DNA of 64,000 nt from Gemmatimonadota bacterium (lineage in GTDB: Bacteria > Gemmatimonadota > Gemmatimonadetes > Longimicrobiales > Gaopeijiaceae): assembly GCA_041390125.1 (NCBI GenBank), contig JAWKQN010000010.1:1-64000 (forward strand), read 5' to 3'. Positions within the stretch are counted from its first letter, which is position 1, and each line of letters opens with the position of its first letter. Made by a program: the position numbers and the translations under genes. The notes beneath the pieces were generated by a model. It was not told the origin of the DNA and did no database searches. It was given only the letters and a program-made list of their open reading frames with translations. Of the stretch, positions 47,259-55,218 are shown one piece after another.

Positions 47259-47412
47259 ACTCTCACAGCCGGGCTCGGGTAGGGGGCCACGCGAAAGGAC
47301 GGCCCCTCGAAAGGGACCGCCCACTGCGCCTGAGAGTTGACCGCCGACAGCTCGGACGGCCCCTTCTTCCTACGCCTGGGGACGGTTCCGGAGTCGTCGG
47401 AGGAACCGTCCC
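47259..47412 (-). other. Structured 5' leader of susCD module 2
   Basis: Between the promoter and susC-2, the minus-strand leader contains three features. First, a perfect 11-bp hairpin (GGGACGGTTCC/GGAACCGTCCC, 47412-47379, 12-base loop). Second, a 7-bp hairpin with a TTCG loop (47318-47301). Third, long-range arms ACTCTCA (47337-47331) and TGAGAGT (47265-47259) that enclose the second hairpin and end about 23 bases before the ATG. This could be a regulatory RNA, for example an attenuator or a protein-binding leader. No known riboswitch class fits fully. Confidence 0.4.
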
Positions 47413-47488
47413 GCTACGCCGAGGTGGCCGCTGCCGGGGGTTATCGGCCGCACGCCCACCTCACGCCTTACTGTGCCTGAACCGGGGC

Positions 47489-47517
47489 ATAGTGGGGGCG
47501 GGGTTGAGGCTTGTCAA
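47489..47517 (-). promoter_or_regulatory. Promoter of susCD module 2
   Basis: Minus-strand -35 TTGACA (47517-47512), 17 bases, then CACTAT (47494-47489) followed by GCCCCG exactly as in the module 1 promoter. The -10 is weaker than the -35. The rest of 47413-47728 holds no gene. On its lower-coordinate side are two inverted repeats, 47609-47633 (GCTCCCCC/GGGGGAGC) and around 47680, that could terminate the lipoprotein gene at 47729. Confidence 0.62.
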
Positions 47518-47728
47518 ATGGCGCGAGCGGGCGGAAACGGCGGTGGAGGTGCGGCCCGCGACGAGGGCGGGACCCCGATCCTGAAGGGTCGAGCTGGTCT
47601 CCGGTCGTGCTCCCCCATCGGGGTAGGGGGAGCCCGGGGGCGGTGGAGGTGGCCCGAGGGCGGGACGGCCCGGGCGGACCCGCTGCGAAGGAGCGGGACC
47701 GACGTCAGCCGGCCCGGCCTCGGCCCGC

Positions 47729-48112
47729 CTACGGATCCGAGACCTGGACGGTCGCCTCGGCGGAACGGGTGCCCTGGCTCAGATCCACCACGGTGGCCCG
47801 GATGGTGTAGGTGCCCGCGGCCGAATAGAAGTGGTCCCGGATCCGGTTGTCCTGGGTCTGGGCCCCGAAGGCGTTCAGCGAGTCCAACCGGCCGTTCCCG
47901 TAGTCGATGATCGTCCCGGCCAGGCTGGTGCCCACCGCCTCGGTGGTGATGAACACCGTGTCCCCCACCTCCACGGACTGGGGGGTCACGGTCAGCGTGA
48001 TCGCCAGCTCCCCACCGCCCACCTCCACCGAGGAGTCGGAGCAGGCGACCGCCACACCCCACAAGGCGGATCCGGCCAGGAGGACACCCCACACGGACGC
48101 GCGAGCTTTCAT
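47729..48112 (-). CDS. Small lipoprotein with Ig/PKD-like fold
   Basis: A 127-residue protein. The signal peptide ends in VAVAC (Cys at about residue 24, lipobox-like), followed by DSSVEVGGGELAITLTVTP and a beta-rich body. It contains VGDTVFITTEAVGT, DYGNGRLDS and YSAAGTYTIRATVVD, a pattern seen in PKD/Ig-like domains of surface proteins. Function unknown; it may be a binding module on the outer membrane. The gene is monocistronic on the minus strand between susC-2 and the divergent patatin gene. Confidence 0.7.
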   Translation of the reverse strand: MKARASVWGVLLAGSALWGVAVACSDSSVEVGGGELAITLTVTPQSVEVGDTVFITTEAVGTSLAGTIIDYGNGRLDSLNAFGAQTQDNRIRDHFYSAAGTYTIRATVVDLSQGTRSAEATVQVSDP

Positions 48113-48268
48113 TCGGATCTCTCCTCGGGATGGAATCGCCGGAGCGGCATTGGCGGGCTGCTACCCCGGAGCGAGCGCCGCGGTGTCACAGTGCGGTGGA
48201 CGCCCTCCGGCTGGGACGCCACATTCGGGCGGCGCGCTCCCGGACGCGCCGTTCCCCGACCCCACCGT

Positions 48269-49450
48269 ATGACCGCCACCACCGCCATCGCCGGACCCGC
48301 CGATTCGCCTCGCACCGCGCGAGGGGAGCTGGGCCTCATGATGGGGGGTGGGGGCGCCCGAGCCGCCTACCAGGTGGGCTTCCTGCGGGTCCTGGCCCGC
48401 CGGCACCCGCACCTGACGACGCCCTACATCACCGGGGTCTCGGCCGGGGCCATCAACGCGGCCCACCTGGCCGCCCACCACGGCTCCTTCGGCCAGTCCG
48501 TGGAGGAGCTGTCCGGCCTCTGGTCGGATCTGCACGTGGATGACGTCTTCCGCGTGGACGCGGGCTCGCTCGGCCGGAACGTGCTGCGCTGGGGCATGCG
48601 CCTGGCCCTCGGCGCCGGTCGGGAGACCGAAGGGGGCGGGATGGCGCTCCTCGATACCGACCCGCTCCGCCGCTACCTGGGGGAGGTGCTCCACGCGGTG
48701 GACGGCGAGCTGACCGGCATCGCCTACAACCTGGCCCGGGGGGCGCTGAAGGCGGTGGCGCTCAGCACGGCCAGCTACACCACCGGCCGCTCGGTCACGT
48801 TCGTCCAGGGCAAGGGGATCGAGCTGTGGGAGCGGCCCAACCGCATCTCGGTCCAGACCGTCCTGTCCGTGGAGCACGTGATGGCCTCGGCCGCCATCCC
48901 CATCTTCTTCCCGGCGGTCCGGATCGCCGAGGAGTGGTATGGGGACGGCGGCATGCGGCTGGTGGCCCCGCTCTCCCCCGTCCTGCACCTGGGGGCGGAC
49001 CGTATCATCGCCATCTCCACCCGCTACGACCGCAGCGGGCAGGAAGCCCGCGCGCCCCAGATCGAAGGGTACCCCCCGCCGGCGCAGGTCCTGGGCGTCC
49101 TGATGAACTCCGTGTTCCTGGACCTCCTGGACCAGGACGCCTACCGCCTCGAACGCATGAACCGGCTGCTGGAGAAGGTGCCGCCCGCCGAGCGCAACGG
49201 CCTGCGCCCGGTCCAGCTCCTGCTGGTGCGGCCCTCCGTGGACCTGGGGCGTCTGGCCAAGGACTACGAATCGGAGCTGCCGTCCGCCTTCCGCTTCCTG
49301 ACCCGCAACCTGGGCACGCGCCGGACCGTCAGCCCCGACTCGTTGAGCCTCCTGCTCTTCCAGCCCGGGTATCTGAACCGGCTGATGGAGATCGGCGAAC
49401 AGGACGGGGAGGCCCGCGCGGACGAGATCGACCGCTTCCTGGAGGGGTAG
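48269..49450 (+). CDS. Patatin-like phospholipase
   Basis: A 393-residue serine lipid acyl hydrolase. The oxyanion hole is MMGGGGARAAYQVG (residues 24-37), the nucleophile is Ser58 in GVSAG, and the dyad Asp226 is in YGDGGMRL, so the catalytic set is complete. No signal peptide is present, so it acts in the cytoplasm or is delivered by a route that is not visible. The C-terminal ~150 residues (LMNSVFLDLLDQDAYRLERMN, RFLTRNLGTRRTVSPDSLSLLLFQPGYLNRLMEIG) match longer bacterial patatins. The start lies 157 bases from the divergent lipoprotein gene. Likely role: phospholipid remodelling or lipid use; the acyl-CoA dehydrogenase follows 127 bases downstream. Confidence 0.9.
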   Translation: MTATTAIAGPADSPRTARGELGLMMGGGGARAAYQVGFLRVLARRHPHLTTPYITGVSAGAINAAHLAAHHGSFGQSVEELSGLWSDLHVDDVFRVDAGSLGRNVLRWGMRLALGAGRETEGGGMALLDTDPLRRYLGEVLHAVDGELTGIAYNLARGALKAVALSTASYTTGRSVTFVQGKGIELWERPNRISVQTVLSVEHVMASAAIPIFFPAVRIAEEWYGDGGMRLVAPLSPVLHLGADRIIAISTRYDRSGQEARAPQIEGYPPPAQVLGVLMNSVFLDLLDQDAYRLERMNRLLEKVPPAERNGLRPVQLLLVRPSVDLGRLAKDYESELPSAFRFLTRNLGTRRTVSPDSLSLLLFQPGYLNRLMEIGEQDGEARADEIDRFLEG

Positions 49451-49577
49451 GAGAAGGGCCGGAACGCCCCCCCGGCCGGGGGGTCTAGCAGGACGCCGAG
49501 ACGGGCCTCGTGCCCGGCCGGCAGGACGGAGCGGCGGCCGCCCGGTCGACCGTGCCGTCCCGAGCAGCGGAGGAGCC

Positions 49578-51500
49578 ATGAACGAACCGAAGAAGCTCGC
49601 CAGCGAGCGCGAGGCCCGCGAGGTCGCCGAGGCCGCACGCGAGAAGGACTGGGAACACGCCAGCTTCGCCCGGGGCCTGTTCGACGGCCGCGTGGAGCTG
49701 GGCCTCATCCAACCGCTGATGGCCCGCGCGGGCGCCGAGGAGGAGGGCGCGGACGCCTTCCTGGAGCGCGTGCACGCCTTCGCGCGCGACCACATCGACG
49801 GGGACCGCATCGACCGCGAGGGCCACGTCCCGGACGAGGTCCTGCGCGGTCTCGCCGAGCTCGGCTGCTTCGGCATCAAGATCCCCAAGGAATACGGCGG
49901 CCTCGGGTTCTCGCAGACCACCTACAACCGCGCGCTCGAGATCGTCGCCAGCCGCTGCGGCGCCACGGGCGCCTTCCTGTCGGCGCACCAGTCCATCGGT
50001 GTCCCGCAGCCGCTGATGATGTTCGGGACGGACGAGCAGAAGCAGAGATACCTCCCGCGCCTGGCGGCGGGTGCGCTCTCCGCCTTCGCGCTGACGGAGC
50101 CGGACGTCGGCTCCGATCCCGCCAACGTGTCCACGGAAGCCGTGCCCAGCGAAGACGGCACGCACTGGATCCTGAACGGCGAGAAGCTCTGGACCACCAA
50201 CGGCCCCCGGGCCGAGCTCATGGTGGTGATGGCGCGCACACCCGCCGCACCGGGCAAGAAGCGCAAGCCCATCAGCGCCTTCATCGTGGAAGCCGATTGG
50301 CCCGGTGTGGAGGTCGCGCACACCTGCGACTTCATGGGGCTGAAGGGGCTGTCCAACGGGGTGCTCCACTTCACCAACGTGCGCGTCCCGAAGGAGAACC
50401 TGCTGTGGGGCGAGGGCATGGGCCTCAAGCTCGCGCTCATCACGCTCAACACGGGACGCCTGGCCCTGCCCGCGTTCTGCGCGGCGGCCGGCAAGGGCTG
50501 CACGGAGATCTCGCGGGACTGGGCCGCGCGGCGCGTGCAGTGGGGGCAGCCCATCGGCAAGCACGACGCCATCGCGCAGAAGGTCGGACGCATGGCGGCG
50601 GATACGTTCGCCATGAATGCCATCGTCGCGCTCACGTCCGCCATGGCGGACGCCAAGACCTTCGACATCCGCTTGGAAGCCGCCATCGCGAAGATGTGGA
50701 ACTCGGAGCGCGCCTGGGACGTGGTCAACGATGCGCTCCAGGTGCGCGGCGGCCGGGGCTACGAGACCGCGGAATCGCTGGCACGCCGCGGAGACGAGCC
50801 CGTCCCCGTGGAGCGTTGGCTGCGCGACCTGCGCATCAACCTGATCTTCGAAGGCTCCAGCGAGATCATGCGCCTGTTCATCGCGCGAGAGGCGGTGGAC
50901 CACCATCTCGAAGTGGCGGGCGACATGGTCGACGCCCGCGCACCCATGGGCAAGCGCGTCGCGGCTGCGCTGCGCGCGGGGCTCTATTACGCCTGGTGGT
51001 ACCCCACGCGCTGGATGGGCTGGGGACGCTGGCCGCGCTACGCGGAGTTCGGGTCCAACGCCACGCACATGCGGTACGTGGACCGGGCCTCGCGCCGGCT
51101 TGCGCGTTCCCTCTTCTACTGCATGATGCGCTTCGGCGGTGGCCTCGAGCGGCGTCAGGCCGTGCTGGGACGCGTGGTGGACATCGGCGCCGAGCTCTTC
51201 GCCATGGCGGCGAGCTGCGCCTACGCCGAGAAGCGCGTGCAGGACGACCCGAGCGACACGTCACCGCGGGAGCTGGCGGATGCGTTCTGCCGCCTGGCGC
51301 GGCTACGCGTGGAAGAGCGCTTCCGGCACGTCTTCCGCAACGCGGACGCGGGCACATACCGGGTGGCGCAGCGCGCCATGGAAGGCCGCTATGTCTGGCT
51401 GGAAGAGGGCGTGGTGCGGGTGACGGAGAGCCTGACGGAGCGGCCCGAGACGCCCGCGCCCACCGGCGCGCGGACCGGCGCTCCCGTGGGAGCCGCCTGA
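49578..51500 (+). CDS. Acyl-CoA dehydrogenase family protein, VLCAD-like
   Basis: A 640-residue FAD enzyme for the first step of fatty-acid beta-oxidation. The N-terminal helical domain is extended by about 60 residues. The core shows FALTEPDVGSDPAN (FAD/substrate loop), WILNGEKLWTTNG and the C-terminal NLIFEGSSEIMRLFIARE, where the Glu of FEGSSEI is the catalytic base in VLCAD-type enzymes. A further ~180-residue helical C-terminal domain (residues ~450-615) follows, as in mitochondrial very-long-chain enzymes that bind membranes. This suggests use of long-chain substrates, fitting the upstream phospholipase. The last ~20 residues are Pro/Ala/Thr-rich. Confidence 0.92.
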   Translation: MNEPKKLASEREAREVAEAAREKDWEHASFARGLFDGRVELGLIQPLMARAGAEEEGADAFLERVHAFARDHIDGDRIDREGHVPDEVLRGLAELGCFGIKIPKEYGGLGFSQTTYNRALEIVASRCGATGAFLSAHQSIGVPQPLMMFGTDEQKQRYLPRLAAGALSAFALTEPDVGSDPANVSTEAVPSEDGTHWILNGEKLWTTNGPRAELMVVMARTPAAPGKKRKPISAFIVEADWPGVEVAHTCDFMGLKGLSNGVLHFTNVRVPKENLLWGEGMGLKLALITLNTGRLALPAFCAAAGKGCTEISRDWAARRVQWGQPIGKHDAIAQKVGRMAADTFAMNAIVALTSAMADAKTFDIRLEAAIAKMWNSERAWDVVNDALQVRGGRGYETAESLARRGDEPVPVERWLRDLRINLIFEGSSEIMRLFIAREAVDHHLEVAGDMVDARAPMGKRVAAALRAGLYYAWWYPTRWMGWGRWPRYAEFGSNATHMRYVDRASRRLARSLFYCMMRFGGGLERRQAVLGRVVDIGAELFAMAASCAYAEKRVQDDPSDTSPRELADAFCRLARLRVEERFRHVFRNADAGTYRVAQRAMEGRYVWLEEGVVRVTESLTERPETPAPTGARTGAPVGAA

Positions 51501-51607
51501 CGCCCGGGTCCTGGACCGGGAGGCGCGCGGCGCCTCCCGGCGCGACCGCCCCGGCCGGCCGGCCCGAAGGGTGCCATTGACCCGGTGCGTCCGCCGGCTG
51601 AGCTTGC

Positions 51608-51795
51608 GGCCTGACATCCACGCGGGCGAGGCATCCCGGAAGCCGGTGCGAATCCGGCGCGGCCCCGCCACTGTGAGAGGCAGCGGACCGGCGCTTCGAC
51701 GCCGGCCCCGCCGGGTGGCCTCGGAGACGCCACTGGGGGCAGGAGCCCCCGGGAAGGCGAGGACGCACCCGCCTCGAGCCAGGAGACCTGTCCGC
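51608..51795 (+). promoter_or_regulatory. Cobalamin (B12) riboswitch
   Basis: Conserved elements appear in the right order: GAGGCATCCCGGAAGCCGG, TGCGAATCCGGCGCGG, CCCCGCCACTGTGAGAGG, then GCCACTGGGGGC, CCCGGGAAGGCGAGGACG and the B12 box AGCCAGGAGACCTG (51778-51791). It ends about 45 bases before btuF, so it should switch off the btuFCD transport operon when adenosylcobalamin or a relative is plentiful. The rest of 51501-51607 contains no gene. Confidence 0.93.
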
Positions 51796-51839
51796 CCGCA
51801 CGCGTGACCACTCTTTCGCGGGAAAGAGGACCGATCTCC

Positions 51840-52751
51840 ATGAGGCTGCCATCCGTCCGGGGAAGGCGCGCGATCCGCGCCCTGGCCCTGGCCCTGCTCG
51901 CCGGCGCGTGCTCCGAGCCGCCCCCACCCGATGAGCCCATCGACATCGAGGCGCTCCGGCGCATCGTGACCGACGACGCGGGCTACGAACACCGCATGGG
52001 GCGCGCCCGCGACCGGGTCATCTCGCTGGTCCCGGCCATCACGGACTTCATCGTGGCCTTCGGGGAGAGCGGGCGCATCATCGCCCGGACCCGCTACGAC
52101 GAGGATCCCACCCTGGCCAACCTCCCTTCCGTGGGCGGCGGACTGGACCCCAGCGTCGAGCGCATCGTGTTCCTCAAGCCCGACCTGGTCATCGTCTGGC
52201 CCGACGTCGGGGATCGGTCGGTCGCGGCGCGGCTGGAGGAGCTGGGCATCACCGTCTATCAGGCCCGGGTGGAGACCATCGCCGACGCCCGGCGCCACGC
52301 CATCGGCGTCGCCTCCCTGCTGGGCGCCCGTCCCCAGGCCAACCGCTGGGCCGCGGAGCTGGATTCCACCTTCGCGCGCATCGGTCGGGACGTGGAAGGC
52401 AAGGCGCGGCCGGGCGTCGTCTACGTCGCCTCCGCGGCGCCGCCGATCGTCGCGGGCTCCGGGACGTTCGTGGACAGCCTGGTGACGGTGGCCGGCGGCC
52501 GGAACGTCTTCGGCTCCGCCCCCCAGCCCTGGCCGCAGATGAGCATGGAGGCCGTGGCCCGCGGGCGCCCGGACGTGGTCCTGGTCCCGAGCGCGGGGGG
52601 GATCGACTCAGCCCTGCGTAGCGGAGGCTGGAGCGTGGTGAGCGGCCGCCGGGTGGCGCTGGACCCGACGCTGTTCGGTCGCCCCGGACCCCGCCTCGGT
52701 GAGGCCGCGCAGACGCTCTTCCAGACGCTGCACCCGGAACCGGAGCGGTGA
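51840..52751 (+). CDS. btuF: Cobalamin ABC transporter substrate-binding lipoprotein
   Basis: A 303-residue class-III periplasmic binding protein. The signal peptide ends in the lipobox LLAGAC, so unlike E. coli BtuF it is lipid-anchored. Family segments include DRVISLVPAITDFIVAFGESGRI, PSVGGGLDPSVERIVFLKPDLVIVW and QMSMEAVARGRPDVVLV. ATG 51840 has AGAGGA 9 bases upstream and is preferred to the GTG at 51804. Control by the B12 riboswitch and the following btuC/btuD genes fix the substrate class as a corrinoid. The stop overlaps the btuC start (GTGA). Confidence 0.9.
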   Translation: MRLPSVRGRRAIRALALALLAGACSEPPPPDEPIDIEALRRIVTDDAGYEHRMGRARDRVISLVPAITDFIVAFGESGRIIARTRYDEDPTLANLPSVGGGLDPSVERIVFLKPDLVIVWPDVGDRSVAARLEELGITVYQARVETIADARRHAIGVASLLGARPQANRWAAELDSTFARIGRDVEGKARPGVVYVASAAPPIVAGSGTFVDSLVTVAGGRNVFGSAPQPWPQMSMEAVARGRPDVVLVPSAGGIDSALRSGGWSVVSGRRVALDPTLFGRPGPRLGEAAQTLFQTLHPEPER

Positions 52752-53725
52752 TCTTCCGCCTGGTGGCGCTGACGGTCGCGGTCGCGGCCGTCGCTCTACT
52801 CGGACTCGGGATCGGAGCGAGCGGGCTGGGCCTGGCCGGCGTGCTGGATGTCCTCCGGGGCACCGCCACCGGGATCGACCGCGACATCCTCCTGGGGATC
52901 CGGGCTCCGCGGGTCGTGCTCGCCGGTCTGGTGGGGGGCTCGCTCGGGATCAGCGGCGCGGTCCTGCAGGCCCTGCTCCGCAACCCGCTGGCCGAGCCGT
53001 TCGTGCTGGGCGTCTCCGGTGGGGCGGCGGTGGGTGCGGTCCTGGCCATTGGGTTGGGCGGCTCGTTCGTGCCCGGCCTGGTCCCGCTCTCCGCGACGGT
53101 GGGCGCGCTGGCGGCCACGGCCGCCGTGCTCCGGATCGCCCGCGCGGTGGGGCCGGCGCTCAGCCCCCGCGTCCTGATCCTGGCCGGGGTGGTGGTCAGC
53201 GCCTTCTTCAACGCCATCATCCTGCTCCTGCTGGCCCTGTCCAGCACGGAGGGGCTCCGGCAGGCGCTCTACTGGATGATGGGCAACCTGTCGGGGGCCA
53301 GTTGGGGCGCCGTCGGCATGCTGGCGGGCTTTGCCGCCCCGGCGCTGTTGTGGATCGTCTCCCAGGCCCGTCCGCTCAACCTGCTGGCGCTGGGCGAGGA
53401 GCCCGCGCTCTACCTCGGCGTGTCCGTGGAGCGCACCCGTACCGCTGCGCTGGCGGTCACCTCGGTGCTGGTGGGCGCAGCGGTGGCCGTGAGCGGGATC
53501 ATCGGCTTCGTGGGTCTGGTCATCCCGCACGCGTTCCGGCTGCTGTGGGGGAGCGATCACCGCCTGCTGCTGCCGGCCTCGGCGCTCGGCGGGGCGGCCT
53601 TCCTGATCGCCACGGACACGGTGGCACGCACGCTCGTCTCCCCGGTCGAGCTGCCCACGGGCGTCATCACGGCCCTCATCGGCGTGCCGGTCTTCCTTCT
53701 GCTGCTGGTCCGGAGGGGCACGTGA
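52748..53725 (+). CDS. btuC: Cobalamin ABC transporter permease
   Basis: A 325-residue FecCD/BtuC-type permease with about 10 transmembrane segments. Landmarks: LGIRAPRVVLAGLVGGSLGISGA, RNPLAEPFVLGVSGGAAVGA, YWMMGNLSG, and the coupling-helix region GFVGLVIPHAFRLLWGSDHR that contacts BtuD. It functions as a homodimer in the inner membrane. The GTG start overlaps the btuF stop by 4 bases. Its TGA lies within the first GTGA of the 41-bp repeat array that separates it from btuD. Confidence 0.93.
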   Translation: MIFRLVALTVAVAAVALLGLGIGASGLGLAGVLDVLRGTATGIDRDILLGIRAPRVVLAGLVGGSLGISGAVLQALLRNPLAEPFVLGVSGGAAVGAVLAIGLGGSFVPGLVPLSATVGALAATAAVLRIARAVGPALSPRVLILAGVVVSAFFNAIILLLLALSSTEGLRQALYWMMGNLSGASWGAVGMLAGFAAPALLWIVSQARPLNLLALGEEPALYLGVSVERTRTAALAVTSVLVGAAVAVSGIIGFVGLVIPHAFRLLWGSDHRLLLPASALGGAAFLIATDTVARTLVSPVELPTGVITALIGVPVFLLLLVRRGT

Positions 53726-53885
53726 GCGGCCGGGGTGCGAGCAGGCCGGTCGGGGGGCGCCCGTGAGCGGCCGGGGTGCGGGCCGGCCCTTCGGGGGGCG
53801 CCCGTGAGCGGTCGCGCTGCGAGCCAGCCTGTCCGGGGGCGCCCGTGACCGGGCCCGCTGCGAGCCGGCCCGTCGGGGGGCGCCC
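53722..53885 (+). repeat. Four 41-bp tandem repeats forming a chain of coupled 14-codon mini-ORFs
   Basis: Units at 53722, 53763, 53804 and 53845 are exactly 41 bases long and each begins GTGA. In each unit the GTG opens a 14-codon frame that ends in the TGA of the next unit's GTGA. The mini-peptides are MSGRGASRPVGGRP, MSGRGAGRPFGGRP, MSGRAASQPVRGRP and MTGPAASRPVGGRP. The first GTGA contains the btuC stop; the fifth is the btuD start (MTGPAFALD). A 41-bp period shifts frame each time yet every junction is kept, so ribosomes could pass from btuC to btuD by successive terminations and restarts. The array probably arose by amplification of an ancestral GTGA btuC/btuD overlap. Whether the peptides are made is unknown. 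Confidence 0.9.
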
Positions 53886-54698
53886 GTGACCGGGCCCGCC
53901 TTCGCACTCGACGGCGTACGATTCCGGTACGGCCCGGATCGTCCTCCCGTGGTGGAGGACGTGGGCTTCCGGGTGGACGCAGGGGCCATCGTCGCGCTGG
54001 TCGGGCCCAACGGGGCGGGCAAATCCACCCTGTTGCGCCTCATGCTGGGCGCGCTGATGCCGGAATCGGGCACGGTGCGGTACGAAGGCCGGCCGGTCGG
54101 GGCGTGGAGCCGCAAGGACCTGGCGGCCCGGATCGGCGTGGTCCCCCAGATCGAGTCCCTGACCTTCCCGGTCACCGTGGGCGAGCTCGTGGCGATGGGC
54201 CGCTACCCCCACCTGGGCCTGTGGTCACCGGAGCGCCCCCAGGACCGGCAGGCGACCCGATCGGCCCTGGAGCGCTGCGACCTGACGGACCTGGTCGATC
54301 GACCCGTGGCCACTCTGTCGGGGGGCGAACGCCAGCGGGCACGGATCGCCCGGGCCCTCGCGCAGGAACCCACCACCCTGGTGCTGGACGAGCCCACCGC
54401 CGCGCTCGACGTGCGGCACGAGATGGCCATCTTCGACCTGCTCGACGACATCCGCCGGACCGAAGGAGTCACCGTGCTGATGGTGACCCACAACCTCAAC
54501 CTGGCCGCCCGCTACGCGGACCGGCTGGTCCTGCTGGACCGGGGACGGGTGGTGGCGGAGGGCCCGCCGTCGGACGTCGTCCGACACGAGATCCTCCAGC
54601 CCGTCTATCGCTGGCCGCTCACCGTGCAGCCCCATCCGGGGCCGGGGCCGGATGCGGGGGTGCCGCAGGTCATTCCGCTACGACCGGACGGGGGGTGA
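53886..54698 (+). CDS. btuD: Cobalamin ABC transporter ATP-binding protein
   Basis: A 270-residue FecE/BtuD-type ATPase. Walker A VGPNGAGKSTLLR, Q-loop GVVPQIE, signature LSGGERQRARIARALA, Walker B TTLVLDEPTAALD and switch His in MVTHNLN are all intact. The GTG at 53886 lies in the fifth GTGA of the repeat array, and the first residues, MTGPA, are the repeat's own sequence, so the protein's N-terminus has been shaped by the array. Together with BtuF and BtuC it completes the importer. No TonB-dependent BtuB is in the window. Confidence 0.93.
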   Translation: MTGPAFALDGVRFRYGPDRPPVVEDVGFRVDAGAIVALVGPNGAGKSTLLRLMLGALMPESGTVRYEGRPVGAWSRKDLAARIGVVPQIESLTFPVTVGELVAMGRYPHLGLWSPERPQDRQATRSALERCDLTDLVDRPVATLSGGERQRARIARALAQEPTTLVLDEPTAALDVRHEMAIFDLLDDIRRTEGVTVLMVTHNLNLAARYADRLVLLDRGRVVAEGPPSDVVRHEILQPVYRWPLTVQPHPGPGPDAGVPQVIPLRPDGG

Positions 54699-54730
54699 GG
54701 AGCAAGCGGCCCCCGTTCCGCCGGCGGACG

Positions 54731-54880
54731 TGCCGCTTCTCCTGCGCCTCGATCGATGCGGCGACACGCAGGCTCACCCGCCGCTTCTCCTTGATCGATG
54801 CGGCGACGTGCGGGCTGACCCGCCATCTCTCGTTGATCGATGATGACACACGCAGGATGATCGCCGAGCGCTTCCGCCTC
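54731..54880. repeat. 42-bp tandem repeats in a 520-base non-coding gap
   Basis: Three units anchored on GATCGATG at 54751, 54793 and 54835, spaced exactly 42 bases, each followed by a CACGCAGGCT-like stretch; part of a fourth unit precedes them. The period is a multiple of three, so open frames on both strands show 14-residue repeats (SLIDAAT... on plus, RVSLRVAASI... on minus). Neither frame has a convincing start or family. The rest of 54699-55218 holds no recognisable gene; it may contain the remnant of one. Confidence 0.8.
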
Positions 54881-55218
54881 GGCACGGACCGCTCGCACGA
54901 CGCCATCGCCCGTCACCTCGGCGGATCTGCTGGCCCGCGCGTGATGTTGTCCCATTCTGCCATGGACGTCTCTACGGTGCGCGCGATGACAGGAGTCCCA
55001 CCCTGCCTGCTCGCATCGCGTTGAAGCGGCTTGGCCGCGCGTGTCGCGCGCCTGGGCGCATCCACCCGATGCGCCGATCCTTCTTGCGCGACTTCGTGCG
55101 CCACAGGCCAGCCTGAAGAGCGGCGAAACCCCCTCCTATCTTTGAGCACCCTGCGAGTCGCTCGGCGCCTCGTCGGACTCGTCTCGCCGTTCCTCCGCTT
55201 TGTCCCTCGGGTGTCATC

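Noticed and set aside
47320..47345. Glycine-riboswitch-like segment (AACTCTCAGGCGCAGTGG on the minus strand)
   Set aside because: The 3' segment is similar, but the partner GAGAG arm and the GCCGAAGG core expected upstream are absent, and the downstream genes are not glycine-related. Kept only as part of the structured leader.
54652..55024. Open frames with 14-residue repeats on both strands after btuD
   Set aside because: Both strands show the pattern because the period is 42 bases; neither has a credible start, family match or codon bias distinct from noise.
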